64,000 nt of DNA from assembly GCF_017115105.1 (NCBI RefSeq), contig NZ_JABXKH010000176.1, forward strand, positions 1-64,000. Direction: 5' to 3'. A program made the translations under genes and the position numbers. The stretch comes from Nostoc sp. NMS2. GTDB taxonomy: Bacteria; Cyanobacteriota; Cyanobacteriia; Cyanobacteriales; Nostocaceae. Shown here piece after piece: positions 25,285 through 33,416 of the stretch (the first letter of the stretch is position 1; each line of letters begins with the position of its first letter). A model generated the notes under the pieces. The model had not been told where the DNA came from. It made no database searches and was given only the letters and a program-made list of their open reading frames with translations.

Positions 25285-26109
25285 ATGATTCAAACAATAG
25301 TTGTCTTTCTCATCATTGGGCTAATTATCACTGGGATTTTAGTCAATCCTATTGTAGTCAAAAGGCGAAGAACCCGTCTCAAACATCGCCCTTTCCCTCC
25401 ACTGTGGAATGCGATTGTTGAGAATAATCTTCCTATTTATCTATATCTATCTCCCGATGAAATTAGACGGCTTCAGGGACATATTCAAGTATTTTTAGCA
25501 GAAAAACAATTTATTGGATGTAAAGGATTACAGGTTACGGAGGAAATAAAACTGAGCATTGCATCTGTCGCCTGTTTACTTTTATTAAATGAACGTGGGC
25601 AATACTTCCCTAGACTTCGTTCAATTCTGGTTTATCCCAACGCTTATTTTGTTAAAGAAACGACTTCAATCGGAAAATATGTTGTTGAAGAAAGGCGTGT
25701 AGCTAGACTAGGCGAATCGTGGACAAGTGACCAATTAGTACTGTCTTGGGAACAGGTAAAACAAGATATTAATAACTGGAAAGATGGACGTAATGTTGTG
25801 CTTCATGAATTTGCTCATCAGTTAGATCAAGAAGATGGCAAAGCTGAAGGAGTTCCTATACTGCAAAAAAACTCAGACTATCCTATTTGGGCAAAGGTAA
25901 TGACAGAAGCATATCAGCAACTTTGTAATGATGTTCTACAAGATGTAAAGACGGTAATGGATAGCTATGGTGCAACGAATCCCGCAGAATTTTTTGCCGT
26001 AGCAACTGAGACCTTCTTTGAGAAACCGCACCAATTGTTGTCTAAGCATCCGGCACTTTATGAGCAGCTGCAAAGTTACTATCAATTAGATCCTGGGCAA
26101 TGGTCGTGA
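25285..26109 (+). CDS. Zinc-dependent peptidase, M90/MtfA family
   Basis: A 274-residue peptidase anchored by an N-terminal helix (VVFLIIGLIITGILVNPIVV, about 5-24). The zinc site HEFAHQLD has His174, Glu175 and His178; the downstream NPAEFFAVATETFFE (about 232-246) gives the third ligand and conserved Glu of M90. MtfA of E. coli is a peptidase that also binds the repressor Mlc. Cyanobacterial homologues are uncharacterised. Length matches MtfA (about 265). It is monocistronic, between two repeat-bearing gaps. Confidence 0.9.
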   Translation: MIQTIVVFLIIGLIITGILVNPIVVKRRRTRLKHRPFPPLWNAIVENNLPIYLYLSPDEIRRLQGHIQVFLAEKQFIGCKGLQVTEEIKLSIASVACLLLLNERGQYFPRLRSILVYPNAYFVKETTSIGKYVVEERRVARLGESWTSDQLVLSWEQVKQDINNWKDGRNVVLHEFAHQLDQEDGKAEGVPILQKNSDYPIWAKVMTEAYQQLCNDVLQDVKTVMDSYGATNPAEFFAVATETFFEKPHQLLSKHPALYEQLQSYYQLDPGQWS

Positions 26110-26493
26110 AATAAATAAGTAGGCAAGAATAAATCACATTATGTCGCAATACGTATGGGTTAAGCATTTCTTTCTGCTCTTTGCGAAAAATTTTACTGAG
26201 GTTTGCTTTTTCAGCAAAATACGTGAAATAAAATTGACTTTGGCAAAGAGTTTTAGCCTTAACTTAACTGTATTAGACATCTCCAGAAATTAAATATGCC
26301 TTACCCAGAACCCTTGTAGAGACGCAGCAGTACTACATCTCTACATTGTTTTTCGGAGATGTCTATTGCATTATGCCCAGCCATTTTTTGTAGGTTGGGT
26401 TTTGCTTTGCTCAAACCAACCTAAGAATCGAGACATTTTTCGATTTGGCGAAGGTATTGTTAAAAATGTTTTACGAATTACGAATTATTTCAA
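26110..26493. other. Intergenic region with a small MITE
   Basis: Contains the 26274-26365 element and A/T-rich filler between convergent genes; no coding frame. Confidence 0.5.
26274..26365. mobile_element. 92-bp TA-flanked MITE, IS630/mariner-like ends
   Basis: TAGACATCTCC-GAAA at the left and TTTTCGGAGATGTCTA at the right are inverted repeats (one mismatch) that begin and end with TA, the target duplicated by IS630/Tc1-type transposases. The interior has a smaller hairpin (TGTAGAGACG / CATCTCTACA-type). Confidence 0.65.
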
Positions 26494-26949
26494 CTAGGAG
26501 GTTTTCATCGCCAGAATCTTCAAAGCTACTGCTTCAGAGACAGGCATCACCGATAATCGATTTCCTTGTCTCACCAACATTAAGTCTTCATCGCTAAACT
26601 TTTGTTTGAGTATTGATAGTAAGATTGGGTTAGAAAAAGTCTCAACGAATTCTACTACAACTGTTTGCCAGCGAGGGGATTCGGAAGTTGATTTCGGGTC
26701 GTAGTATTTACTTTTTGGCTCAAACTGACTTGGGTCAGCAATATCTTTTTTGACCACACGCATTAACCCAGCAATCCCAGGATAATTAGTGTTTGAATGA
26801 TAGAAAAAAGCTAAGTCTCCTTCATTCATTTGGCGCAAAAAGTTACGAGCTTGATAGTTGCGAACACCGTCCCAGATAGTCTGGCTTTGCTGTTGAAGGT
26901 CAGCAATGCTATAGGCTTCTGGTTCTGATTTCATTAGCCAATAATTCAT
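26494..26949 (-). CDS. EVE domain-containing protein
   Basis: A 151-residue single-domain protein. NYWLMKSEPEAYSIADLQQQ, then WDGVRNYQARNFLRQMNEGD and AFFYHSNTNYPGIAGLMRV are the conserved EVE blocks (PUA-like fold with a cage for modified bases). EVE domains bind modified cytosine or N6-modified nucleotides; stand-alone bacterial members may act on tRNA or in defence. Nothing nearby clarifies the ligand. Full family length; convergent with the peptidase gene. Confidence 0.92.
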   Translation of the reverse strand: MNYWLMKSEPEAYSIADLQQQSQTIWDGVRNYQARNFLRQMNEGDLAFFYHSNTNYPGIAGLMRVVKKDIADPSQFEPKSKYYDPKSTSESPRWQTVVVEFVETFSNPILLSILKQKFSDEDLMLVRQGNRLSVMPVSEAVALKILAMKTS

Positions 26950-27003
26950 CTACAGAAATTATGTATATACAAAAGTATTTGAATTTTGAGCAGGTAAGTA
27001 AGT

Positions 27004-27056
27004 TTGTAGTAAGGACTTTAGTCCTTATTTTCTAAGCACTAAAGTCCTTACTACAA
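27004..27056. repeat. Hairpin repeat with 19-bp perfect arms
   Basis: TTGTAGTAAGGACTTTAGT and its exact reverse complement flank a 15-base loop. It lies 45 bases past the stop of the methyltransferase gene on the minus strand and before the EVE gene; no T-run follows, so it may be a dispersed repeat that also slows transcription. Confidence 0.75.
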
Positions 27057-27100
27057 GGCCTCTTGCACTAGCTTAGACATTGTACTAGTGAATATTTGGC

Positions 27101-27745
27101 TTAACTACGATGAGCTATAACGGCATAAAACGGATCTCCCCCAGCTGCACCCAACCACTGTAATAAACTCGGTAATGTTGATTTCTGAGCTATAACTTCT
27201 ACGGTTGTAAATCCTGGAACTGAGGCGAAGTAGGCTTTGACTAATTCCACTCGCTGTGCTTCTGAAGCCTCACGCCAAGCTTGAATCGCCTTTTCAAAAA
27301 ACATTCGGTTAGAAAAGCTGATAATTGCGACACCACCAGGTTTCAGGATGCGGTAAATTTCAGAAAATATTGCTTCTGGATATTGCATATACTGCACAGA
27401 TACGCAATTGAGAACAGCATCAAAATCTCCACTTGGTAAAGGTAGCTGCGGATTTTCGTTAAGATTTTGCACAAAGTAATGATTTAAGCGAGGATTTCGT
27501 GCTAATTCCTCAGCGTTGAGTCCATGTCCTTCTACATGGGCAAACTGCATTTCTTCTGGTAGATGGGACACCCAACTGCTCATCATATCAAGAATGCGGG
27601 TGTTGGGTTTCAGGCGATCGCTATATAAATCCGTTAGCTGTTGAATAAATCCTTCATCGACATGGGTAACGAAGCGGGGATAGGCATAGAACAGCTTATC
27701 GTCTTTGTCGTCTAATTTCAGGCGTTGATTCGGTCTTAATTGCAT
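27101..27745 (-). CDS. Class I SAM-dependent methyltransferase
   Basis: A 214-residue enzyme. NTRILDMMSSWVSHLPEEM (about 48-66) replaces the usual glycine-rich motif I, as in a cyanobacterial and plant subgroup; DFDAVLNCVSVQYMQYPEAI and EIYRILKPGGVAIISFSNRM (about 107-146) are the Methyltransf_11 motifs. Substrate unknown. The gene is isolated on its strand with the hairpin at 27004-27056 behind it. Confidence is high for the fold only. Confidence 0.85.
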   Translation of the reverse strand: MQLRPNQRLKLDDKDDKLFYAYPRFVTHVDEGFIQQLTDLYSDRLKPNTRILDMMSSWVSHLPEEMQFAHVEGHGLNAEELARNPRLNHYFVQNLNENPQLPLPSGDFDAVLNCVSVQYMQYPEAIFSEIYRILKPGGVAIISFSNRMFFEKAIQAWREASEAQRVELVKAYFASVPGFTTVEVIAQKSTLPSLLQWLGAAGGDPFYAVIAHRS

Positions 27746-27882
27746 AAATCTCTGTTTTGGAGTCCTTTGTTCAAAAAATGCGACAATTTCAGGTATTTTT
27801 CAAAAAACACTATGTAACATATTTTAATAACAGCAAGACACATAAACGAGTCTAAATAGCAGCATTCAATTTTATCAATTCA

Positions 27883-29544
27883 ATGTTTTATAAATTACAC
27901 ATCTTGCAACATATTTGGCGAAAAATGCGCCTGGTCGGATTATTACCCTATTTAAGTTTGTTTGTTTGGATACTCCCCTTATTATTATTTACTTCTGGGC
28001 ACAATAGCCTGATGGCACATGATGAAGCACTTTACGCTTCGCGGGCGCGTCTGATGTTTGATTCTGGTAATTGGATAGCTCCTTGGACAACGGCACATCA
28101 TAAAACCCCTGGCCCTTATTGGTTAATTGCCAGTTTCTACAAGCTGTTTGGGATGAGTGATACTAGTGCGCGTCTTCCGAGTATGATTGCTAGTATTTTT
28201 AGCTTATGGCTTGTGTATGAAATCGGCAAAATTATGCTATGTAAAAAATTAGCTTGGCTTGCTGCTGCTATTTTAAGTGTAGAATTTCTCTGGCTGCAAT
28301 ACTCTCGCTTAAGTACACCTGATGTCACAATGATTTTCTTGGTGCTTTTAGCTATTTGGTCTTTAATAAAAACGGAATTAAATCCTAAATATCGCTATTT
28401 TTGGAGTTTTATAGCTGGTTTAAGTTTAAGTTTAGGCTTCTTAATTAGAAGCTTCATGATTTTTTTGCCAATCATAGCTTTATTCCCTTATTTAATTGGA
28501 GAACATCGCCGTCATCGTCATCTTACTAACCCAATTTTATATTTAGGCTTTTTCGTCGGTTTAATACCCACTGGTGTTTGGCTATGGTTAAGCTGGCTGC
28601 ACTACGGAAATCAGAGTTTTGAAGAGTTGCTTCATTTTGTTGTGCAGCTAGGTTCTGAGGATCATTATAATAATGGGCCACTGTTCTATATGTGGAATAT
28701 CCCTTTAAAATCATTTCCTTGGGCTTTTTTCGGGATTTTAGGTTTAGTTTTAACTCTTCATCATCCCATTGTTCGCTACCAGTTAATATTAGTTGGCTTT
28801 CCCCTTGTCTTATTTTGTGAACTTAGTATTTTCACGACTCGTTTTCCTCACTATAGTCTTTGCCTTTATCCGTTTATAGCTTTATTTGCATCTGTAGGTT
28901 TAAACTGGTTAGGCAATATTTATCAGACACGAATTCACCGACAATTACCTATTGAAAAAGGTAAAATAAATATATTAATAAAGTTTTTTGCAATAAGGAA
29001 TCTTCCTCGGAATCTCAGTTATGGCTTTGGTGGATTAGGTATTTTACTTGTGGTAGCGAGTATTGGCGTTTTTAGTTGGGGTAGTTTTGATATTCGCAAG
29101 TATGCAACTATTGGCTTGGCTATGGGCTTAGGTTGGTTAATTTTACCTGTGGTGTGGATTAGTCGTTACCACTTTGGCATCAAGTTTCTCACAGCGCGTT
29201 ATTGGATTGCAGGTTGGTTAATTCCCTGTTGGCTAGCTTTGGCGGCGATGGGTAGCATAGGTCTTTTAAGTGACTATAACCCTGTTTTGAAAACTTTTTT
29301 ACAACAAAGTGCGATCGCCTCAACTCTCCAATCTCATCCTACCTACTATGTGCAAATAGACCAGAAAACCCAAGTACTGCTTGATTTCTATCTTCCTATT
29401 CATGCCCAGCCAGTATCCTCTATTTCGCAAATACCAGCTTTGAGCTATGCTTGGATCTATACTGACCAGTCCCCTAAATTATCTAGACCTCACCGGATTG
29501 TCGGCACTGTCAAAGATTACCAATTGCTCCAATTTCTTCCCTAA
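27883..29544 (+). CDS. Glycosyltransferase family 39-type membrane protein
   Basis: A 553-residue polytopic protein with about 10-12 membrane segments. The first loop has MAHDEALYASRARLMFDSGN (about 46-65), the acidic ExxY/ARR site of ArnT/PMT-type enzymes, and HHKTPGPYWLIASFYKLFGM. Such enzymes move a sugar from a polyprenyl-phosphate donor to lipid A, proteins or lipids at the periplasmic face. The C-terminal part (about 450-553) is periplasmic-looking. Donor and acceptor are unknown. It stands just upstream of the MarR gene but is probably a separate unit. Confidence 0.88.
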   Translation: MFYKLHILQHIWRKMRLVGLLPYLSLFVWILPLLLFTSGHNSLMAHDEALYASRARLMFDSGNWIAPWTTAHHKTPGPYWLIASFYKLFGMSDTSARLPSMIASIFSLWLVYEIGKIMLCKKLAWLAAAILSVEFLWLQYSRLSTPDVTMIFLVLLAIWSLIKTELNPKYRYFWSFIAGLSLSLGFLIRSFMIFLPIIALFPYLIGEHRRHRHLTNPILYLGFFVGLIPTGVWLWLSWLHYGNQSFEELLHFVVQLGSEDHYNNGPLFYMWNIPLKSFPWAFFGILGLVLTLHHPIVRYQLILVGFPLVLFCELSIFTTRFPHYSLCLYPFIALFASVGLNWLGNIYQTRIHRQLPIEKGKINILIKFFAIRNLPRNLSYGFGGLGILLVVASIGVFSWGSFDIRKYATIGLAMGLGWLILPVVWISRYHFGIKFLTARYWIAGWLIPCWLALAAMGSIGLLSDYNPVLKTFLQQSAIASTLQSHPTYYVQIDQKTQVLLDFYLPIHAQPVSSISQIPALSYAWIYTDQSPKLSRPHRIVGTVKDYQLLQFLP

Positions 29545-29564
29545 GTACAGATGCAAAGCAACTA

Positions 29565-29608
29565 TTGCTAAAAAAGATTGATTTAGATATAATATTACGC
29601 ACACTAAG
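29565..29608 (+). promoter_or_regulatory. Promoter with overlapping AATATTACGCA motif before marR-type gene
   Basis: TTGCTA (29565-29570), a 17-base spacer and TATAAT (29588-29593) form a good sigma70 promoter. AATATTACGCACACTAAG (29591-29608) overlaps the -10 box and recurs twice before the HlyD gene, consistent with an autoregulatory operator. Confidence 0.65.
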
Positions 29609-29619
29609 TATTTTGCTAA

Positions 29620-30084
29620 ATGGTTTCTACATCTAATCATTCCCCATTAGAGTCGTGGCAGCAAAATCTGGCACCATACAATTTGGGCTATAGAATCAAA
29701 TTAGTCTCACAATTGCTCAGTCGCAAGTTTACAGATAAGCTAGAACCCTTTGGACTTACGCCATTTCACTGGTTGGTGTTGTGCTGTTTGTGGCAAGAAG
29801 ATGGTTTACCTACTTCTAGTATTGGAGACAAACTCAAACAAGTGGGAGGGACTTTAACAGGTGTACTAGATCGGATGGAAGAACGCGGTTTGGTGCGTCG
29901 AGAACGCGACACTCACGATCGCCGCATCTGGCGGATTTGGCTAACGGATGCAGGTAAGGAACTAGAAACTATCTTACCCCCAATCGCCGCCGCAGTAAGG
30001 GATGAAGCAATGGACGGTATTTGTTTTGCTGACCGAGAACTGTTTTCCCAAATCTTGAATCGGGCGATCGCTAACCTCTCCTAA
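29620..30084 (+). CDS. MarR-family transcriptional regulator
   Basis: A 154-residue winged-helix protein. The recognition region is DGLPTSSIGDKLKQVGGTLT (about 66-85), followed by the wing RRERDTHDRRIWRIWLTDAG (about 98-117), whose D-R-R is the MarR signature. MarR proteins are dimeric repressors released by small phenolic or lipophilic ligands. It precedes the HlyD-MFS-MFS genes in the same direction; shared upstream motifs suggest it controls itself and them. Ligand unknown. Confidence 0.92.
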   Translation: MVSTSNHSPLESWQQNLAPYNLGYRIKLVSQLLSRKFTDKLEPFGLTPFHWLVLCCLWQEDGLPTSSIGDKLKQVGGTLTGVLDRMEERGLVRRERDTHDRRIWRIWLTDAGKELETILPPIAAAVRDEAMDGICFADRELFSQILNRAIANLS

Positions 30085-30140
30085 AGATAGTCCCACAATC
30101 ACCCGACCGGGGGAGGTGCTGTAAAGATTTGTTTTGAGAT

Positions 30141-30198
30141 AATATTACGCATACGAAGGAAATAAGATTTTTTTAAGGAAATATTACGCATCCTAAAT
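30141..30198 (+). promoter_or_regulatory. Two AATATTACGCA motifs upstream of the HlyD-family gene
   Basis: AATATTACGCATACGAAG (30141-30158) and AATATTACGCATCCTAAA (30180-30197) repeat the motif that overlaps the marR-type promoter. The two copies are 39 bases apart, on the same strand, and end about 45 bases before the start codon. Confidence 0.55.
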
Positions 30199-30241
30199 AA
30201 ACGACTATTAATCAAATCATCGAACAAGCGAGTTAAGGATC

Positions 30242-31690
30242 ATGAAAGCCAGTACATTTAACGGACGCAACCAAAACAAAACCATAGTTATAGAAAAAGA
30301 ATTGATTCCTAATTCCGAGACTTTAGAAGCTGTAACCGCAGAAGCACCTGTTGTAACTCCTGAGATCGAGAAAGAAGTTCCACCGAAACGGAAAAAACCG
30401 ACTGGTTTGATTTTGGCAGGATTAGGTGTGGGTGCGATCGCTGCAAGTACTTTTGGTTATCACTACTGGCAATACGCCTCCACCCACCAGGAAACAGACA
30501 ACGCCACCGTTGCCGGAAACATTCACCAAGTTAGTAGCCGCATTCCTGGAACTGTAAGTCAGGTGCTTGTGAATGACAACCAACTGGTGCAACCGGGACA
30601 GTTGTTAGTGAAATTAGATCCACGGGACTATGAAAGTAAGGTACAACAAGCAGCAGCAGCCTTAGAAAATGCTCGTGGACAGGCCCAAGCCGCCCAAGCA
30701 AATATTGCTTTAACTTCACAAACCACCAGTGGTAAGACAAGTCAAGCGCAGGGAGATGTTAGCGGTGCGGTAGCAGCAATTTCTACAGCCCAAGCAGCAG
30801 TACAAGAAGCCCAAGCTGGGATACCAGCAGCGCAAGCCCAAGTCAGACTAGCCCAAGCGGGGATTCCCGCCGCCCAAGCGCAGGTAGCGCAAGCCAATGC
30901 GAATTTGGAAAAAGCTCAAACAGATTACAGTCGCTACAACGAATTGTATAAAACGGGTGCGATCGCTCGCCAGCAATTAGATACCGCCAAGGCAGCTTAT
31001 GATGTAGCGACGGCACAAAAAAACGCTGCTATTCAAGGAGTAGAACAAGCCCAAGCTAAGTTAGCCTCTGCCAAAGTTGGTGTAACTCAAGCCCAATCTC
31101 AACTAGCACAAGCGCAAGAAAATGTCACCAATGCCCAAGCTAAATTGGCAGCATCCAAGGGCGGATTGCAACAAGCTACCGCAGGCGGACAAGATACAAC
31201 AGTAAAACGTAGCCAATACGAAGCTGCTAAGGCTGCGATCGCGCAATCAGAAGCATCGCTCAAAGACGCGCAACTGCAACTATCCTACGCCAACGTTACC
31301 GCCCCCAGTGCCGGACGAGTCGGTAGAAAAAATGTGGAAATTGGCAACCGAGTTCAATCGGGAACACCATTAATGGCGATCGTGGATAACGAGTATTGGG
31401 TAATTGCGAACTTCAAAGAAACCCAATTAGAAAAGATGCGCCCAGGAGAGACGGCAGAAATCAAGCTCGATGCTTTCCCTCATCATACCTTTGTTGGTCG
31501 TGTTGAAAGTCTTTCGCCAGCTTCCGGCGCTCAGTTTGCCTTATTGCCACCGGATAACGCTACAGGTAACTTTACCAAGGTTGTCCAACGCATTCCAGTA
31601 AAAGTGGTTTTTGACCAAAAGAGCATTCAAGGGTACGAATCGCGGATTACTCCGGGGATGTCTGCGGAAGTTGCTGTGGAAGTCAAGTAA
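30242..31690 (+). CDS. HlyD/EmrA-type membrane fusion protein
   Basis: A 482-residue periplasmic adaptor. After a cytoplasmic tail, GLILAGLGVGAIAASTFGYH (about 59-78) is the membrane anchor. ETDNATVAGNIHQVSSRIPG begins the split biotinyl-lipoyl domain. Residues about 145-345 are an Ala/Gln-rich coiled coil of about 200 residues (QAAVQEAQAGIPAAQAQVRL repeats). The beta-barrel part (WVIANFKETQLEKMRPGETA) closes it. It links an inner-membrane MFS pump to an outer-membrane channel. It precedes two MFS genes; EmrA with the DHA2-type EmrB-like gene at 33417 is the probable pair. Confidence 0.93.
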   Translation: MKASTFNGRNQNKTIVIEKELIPNSETLEAVTAEAPVVTPEIEKEVPPKRKKPTGLILAGLGVGAIAASTFGYHYWQYASTHQETDNATVAGNIHQVSSRIPGTVSQVLVNDNQLVQPGQLLVKLDPRDYESKVQQAAAALENARGQAQAAQANIALTSQTTSGKTSQAQGDVSGAVAAISTAQAAVQEAQAGIPAAQAQVRLAQAGIPAAQAQVAQANANLEKAQTDYSRYNELYKTGAIARQQLDTAKAAYDVATAQKNAAIQGVEQAQAKLASAKVGVTQAQSQLAQAQENVTNAQAKLAASKGGLQQATAGGQDTTVKRSQYEAAKAAIAQSEASLKDAQLQLSYANVTAPSAGRVGRKNVEIGNRVQSGTPLMAIVDNEYWVIANFKETQLEKMRPGETAEIKLDAFPHHTFVGRVESLSPASGAQFALLPPDNATGNFTKVVQRIPVKVVFDQKSIQGYESRITPGMSAEVAVEVK

Positions 31691-31914
31691 TATCATGTAC
31701 ATCAAATTGAACCCCACCCCCAGCCCCTCCCCGCAGGCGGGGTGGGGTTCCAGGTATTATGGTTAATTGCCCGGACATCATTAATACTAAATTGACTGCA
31801 AATAAGTGAAAAACCTCTTTCTTGCTATGGCATTCTCCTACATCTGTAGACAGGCGTATAAATATGAGGTGAAATGATATTTGTGAGAGCAGATTGGTAT
31901 AAAACAAACCTGAC

Positions 31915-33174
31915 ATGAAAAAACCGTTACTACCTGCATTAAGGTCAAAAAACTACCAGTTGTTTTTTGCCGGACAAGGTATTTCCCTAATTGGGACGTG
32001 GATGACGCAACTTGCGACGATTTGGCTAGTTTATGACTTAACAAAATCACCATTAATGCTGGGAGTTGTGGGATTTTCGAGTCAAATTCCTAGCTTTTTT
32101 TTAGCTCCTTTTGGTGGAGTATTTGTAGATCGATTTTCTCGATATCGTACCTTAATTGGTACGCAAGTCTTGGCGATGATTCAATCGTTAACATTAGCGG
32201 TACTGGCGCTGACTGGTGTGATTGAGGTATGGCATATCATCGCCTTGAGTTTATGTCAAGGATTTATTAACGCCCTAGATGCACCAGCACGCCAAGCATT
32301 TGTGCCAGAACTGGTTGAACACAGAGAAGATTTAGCCAATGCGATCGCCATCAACTCTACCATGATCAACGGGGCGCGACTAATTGGCCCTGCGATCGGA
32401 GGTTTACTAATTGCTAGAGTTGGAACTGGCTATTGTTTTTTAATAGATGGTTTCAGCTACATTGCTGTACTCGCCGCTTTATTGGCAATGAAAGTTAAGC
32501 CTTGGAAAAATGTGGTAACTGACGGTAATCCCTTACAAAAAGTCAAAGAGGGATTTATATATGCCTTTAGCTTTCCACCCATTCGAGCAGTCTTATTGCT
32601 ATCAGCTTTAGTCAGTCTCATGGGACTGCAAAACACTATTCTCGTACCAGTTATTGCAGAACAAGTACTCAAAGGTGGTGCAGAAAGTTTGGGTTTTTTG
32701 ATGGCGGCATCTGGAGTTGGAGCTTTAACTGGTGGAATTTATCTAGCTACGCGCCAAACAATCTTAGGAATTGGTAACTTGATTGCTTTAGCTCCAGCAA
32801 TTTTAGGATCTGGTCTAATTGCCTTTTCTTTGTCTCGATTTTTACCACTTTCTTTATTTACAATGTTATTTGTTGGCTTAGGTACAATTCTCCAAATTGC
32901 TGCTAGCAACACATTTTTACAAACAATAGTTGAAGATGACAAACGCGGGCGATTGATGAGCTTATACACAATGTCATTTTTGGGGATGATTCCCGTGGGC
33001 AACTTGTTAGGAGGTATATTAGCCAGTCGTATTGGCGCACCCAACACTTTAATTATTGATGGTATAGCTTGTATTTTAGGTTCTATATTTTTTAGCAGAC
33101 AGTTGCCTACTTTAAGAAAGATAATGCGTCCAATTTATGAGCAGAAGGGCATTGGAATAAGTAATAAAGCTTAG
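31915..33174 (+). CDS. MFS transporter, EntS/DHA3-like
   Basis: A 419-residue MFS protein with about 12 membrane segments. SKNYQLFFAGQGISLIGTWM (about 11-30) and PFGGVFVDRFSRYRTLIGTQ with the motif-A-type DRFSR loop are typical of the DHA3/EntS subgroup that exports siderophores or drugs. NALDAPARQAFVPELVEHRE and NAIAINSTMINGARLIGPAI (about 143-170) are hallmark sequences of that subgroup. It sits between the HlyD-type and EmrB-type genes, so it may share their promoter. Substrate unknown. Confidence 0.9.
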   Translation: MKKPLLPALRSKNYQLFFAGQGISLIGTWMTQLATIWLVYDLTKSPLMLGVVGFSSQIPSFFLAPFGGVFVDRFSRYRTLIGTQVLAMIQSLTLAVLALTGVIEVWHIIALSLCQGFINALDAPARQAFVPELVEHREDLANAIAINSTMINGARLIGPAIGGLLIARVGTGYCFLIDGFSYIAVLAALLAMKVKPWKNVVTDGNPLQKVKEGFIYAFSFPPIRAVLLLSALVSLMGLQNTILVPVIAEQVLKGGAESLGFLMAASGVGALTGGIYLATRQTILGIGNLIALAPAILGSGLIAFSLSRFLPLSLFTMLFVGLGTILQIAASNTFLQTIVEDDKRGRLMSLYTMSFLGMIPVGNLLGGILASRIGAPNTLIIDGIACILGSIFFSRQLPTLRKIMRPIYEQKGIGISNKA

Positions 33175-33329
33175 GATAAAAAAATGCAAAGAGATGGTAT
33201 AAAATTTATTGGATAAGAATTCCTAACCCAGCAAGACGTTTGCGGAGTCACTACCGATGCGCTATCAGAATCAAGACGCTGTTTATTTATCCGCCAGTTG
33301 CACTTCATTCTGTTAGCGATAGCGGGGCG

Positions 33330-33370
33330 TTTAGCCCATTCTGACTCCTGAATTCTGACTTCTGAATTCT
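33330..33370. repeat. Solo end of the 8611-type element
   Basis: TAGCCCATTCTGACTCCTGA and the following repeat of GAATTCTGACTTCTGAATTC match one end of the element at 8611-8866 in inverted orientation. Confidence 0.6.
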
Positions 33371-33416
33371 ATTTAATAATAATTTTGTTAATTAACTTTT
33401 GAACTGGAACAACACT

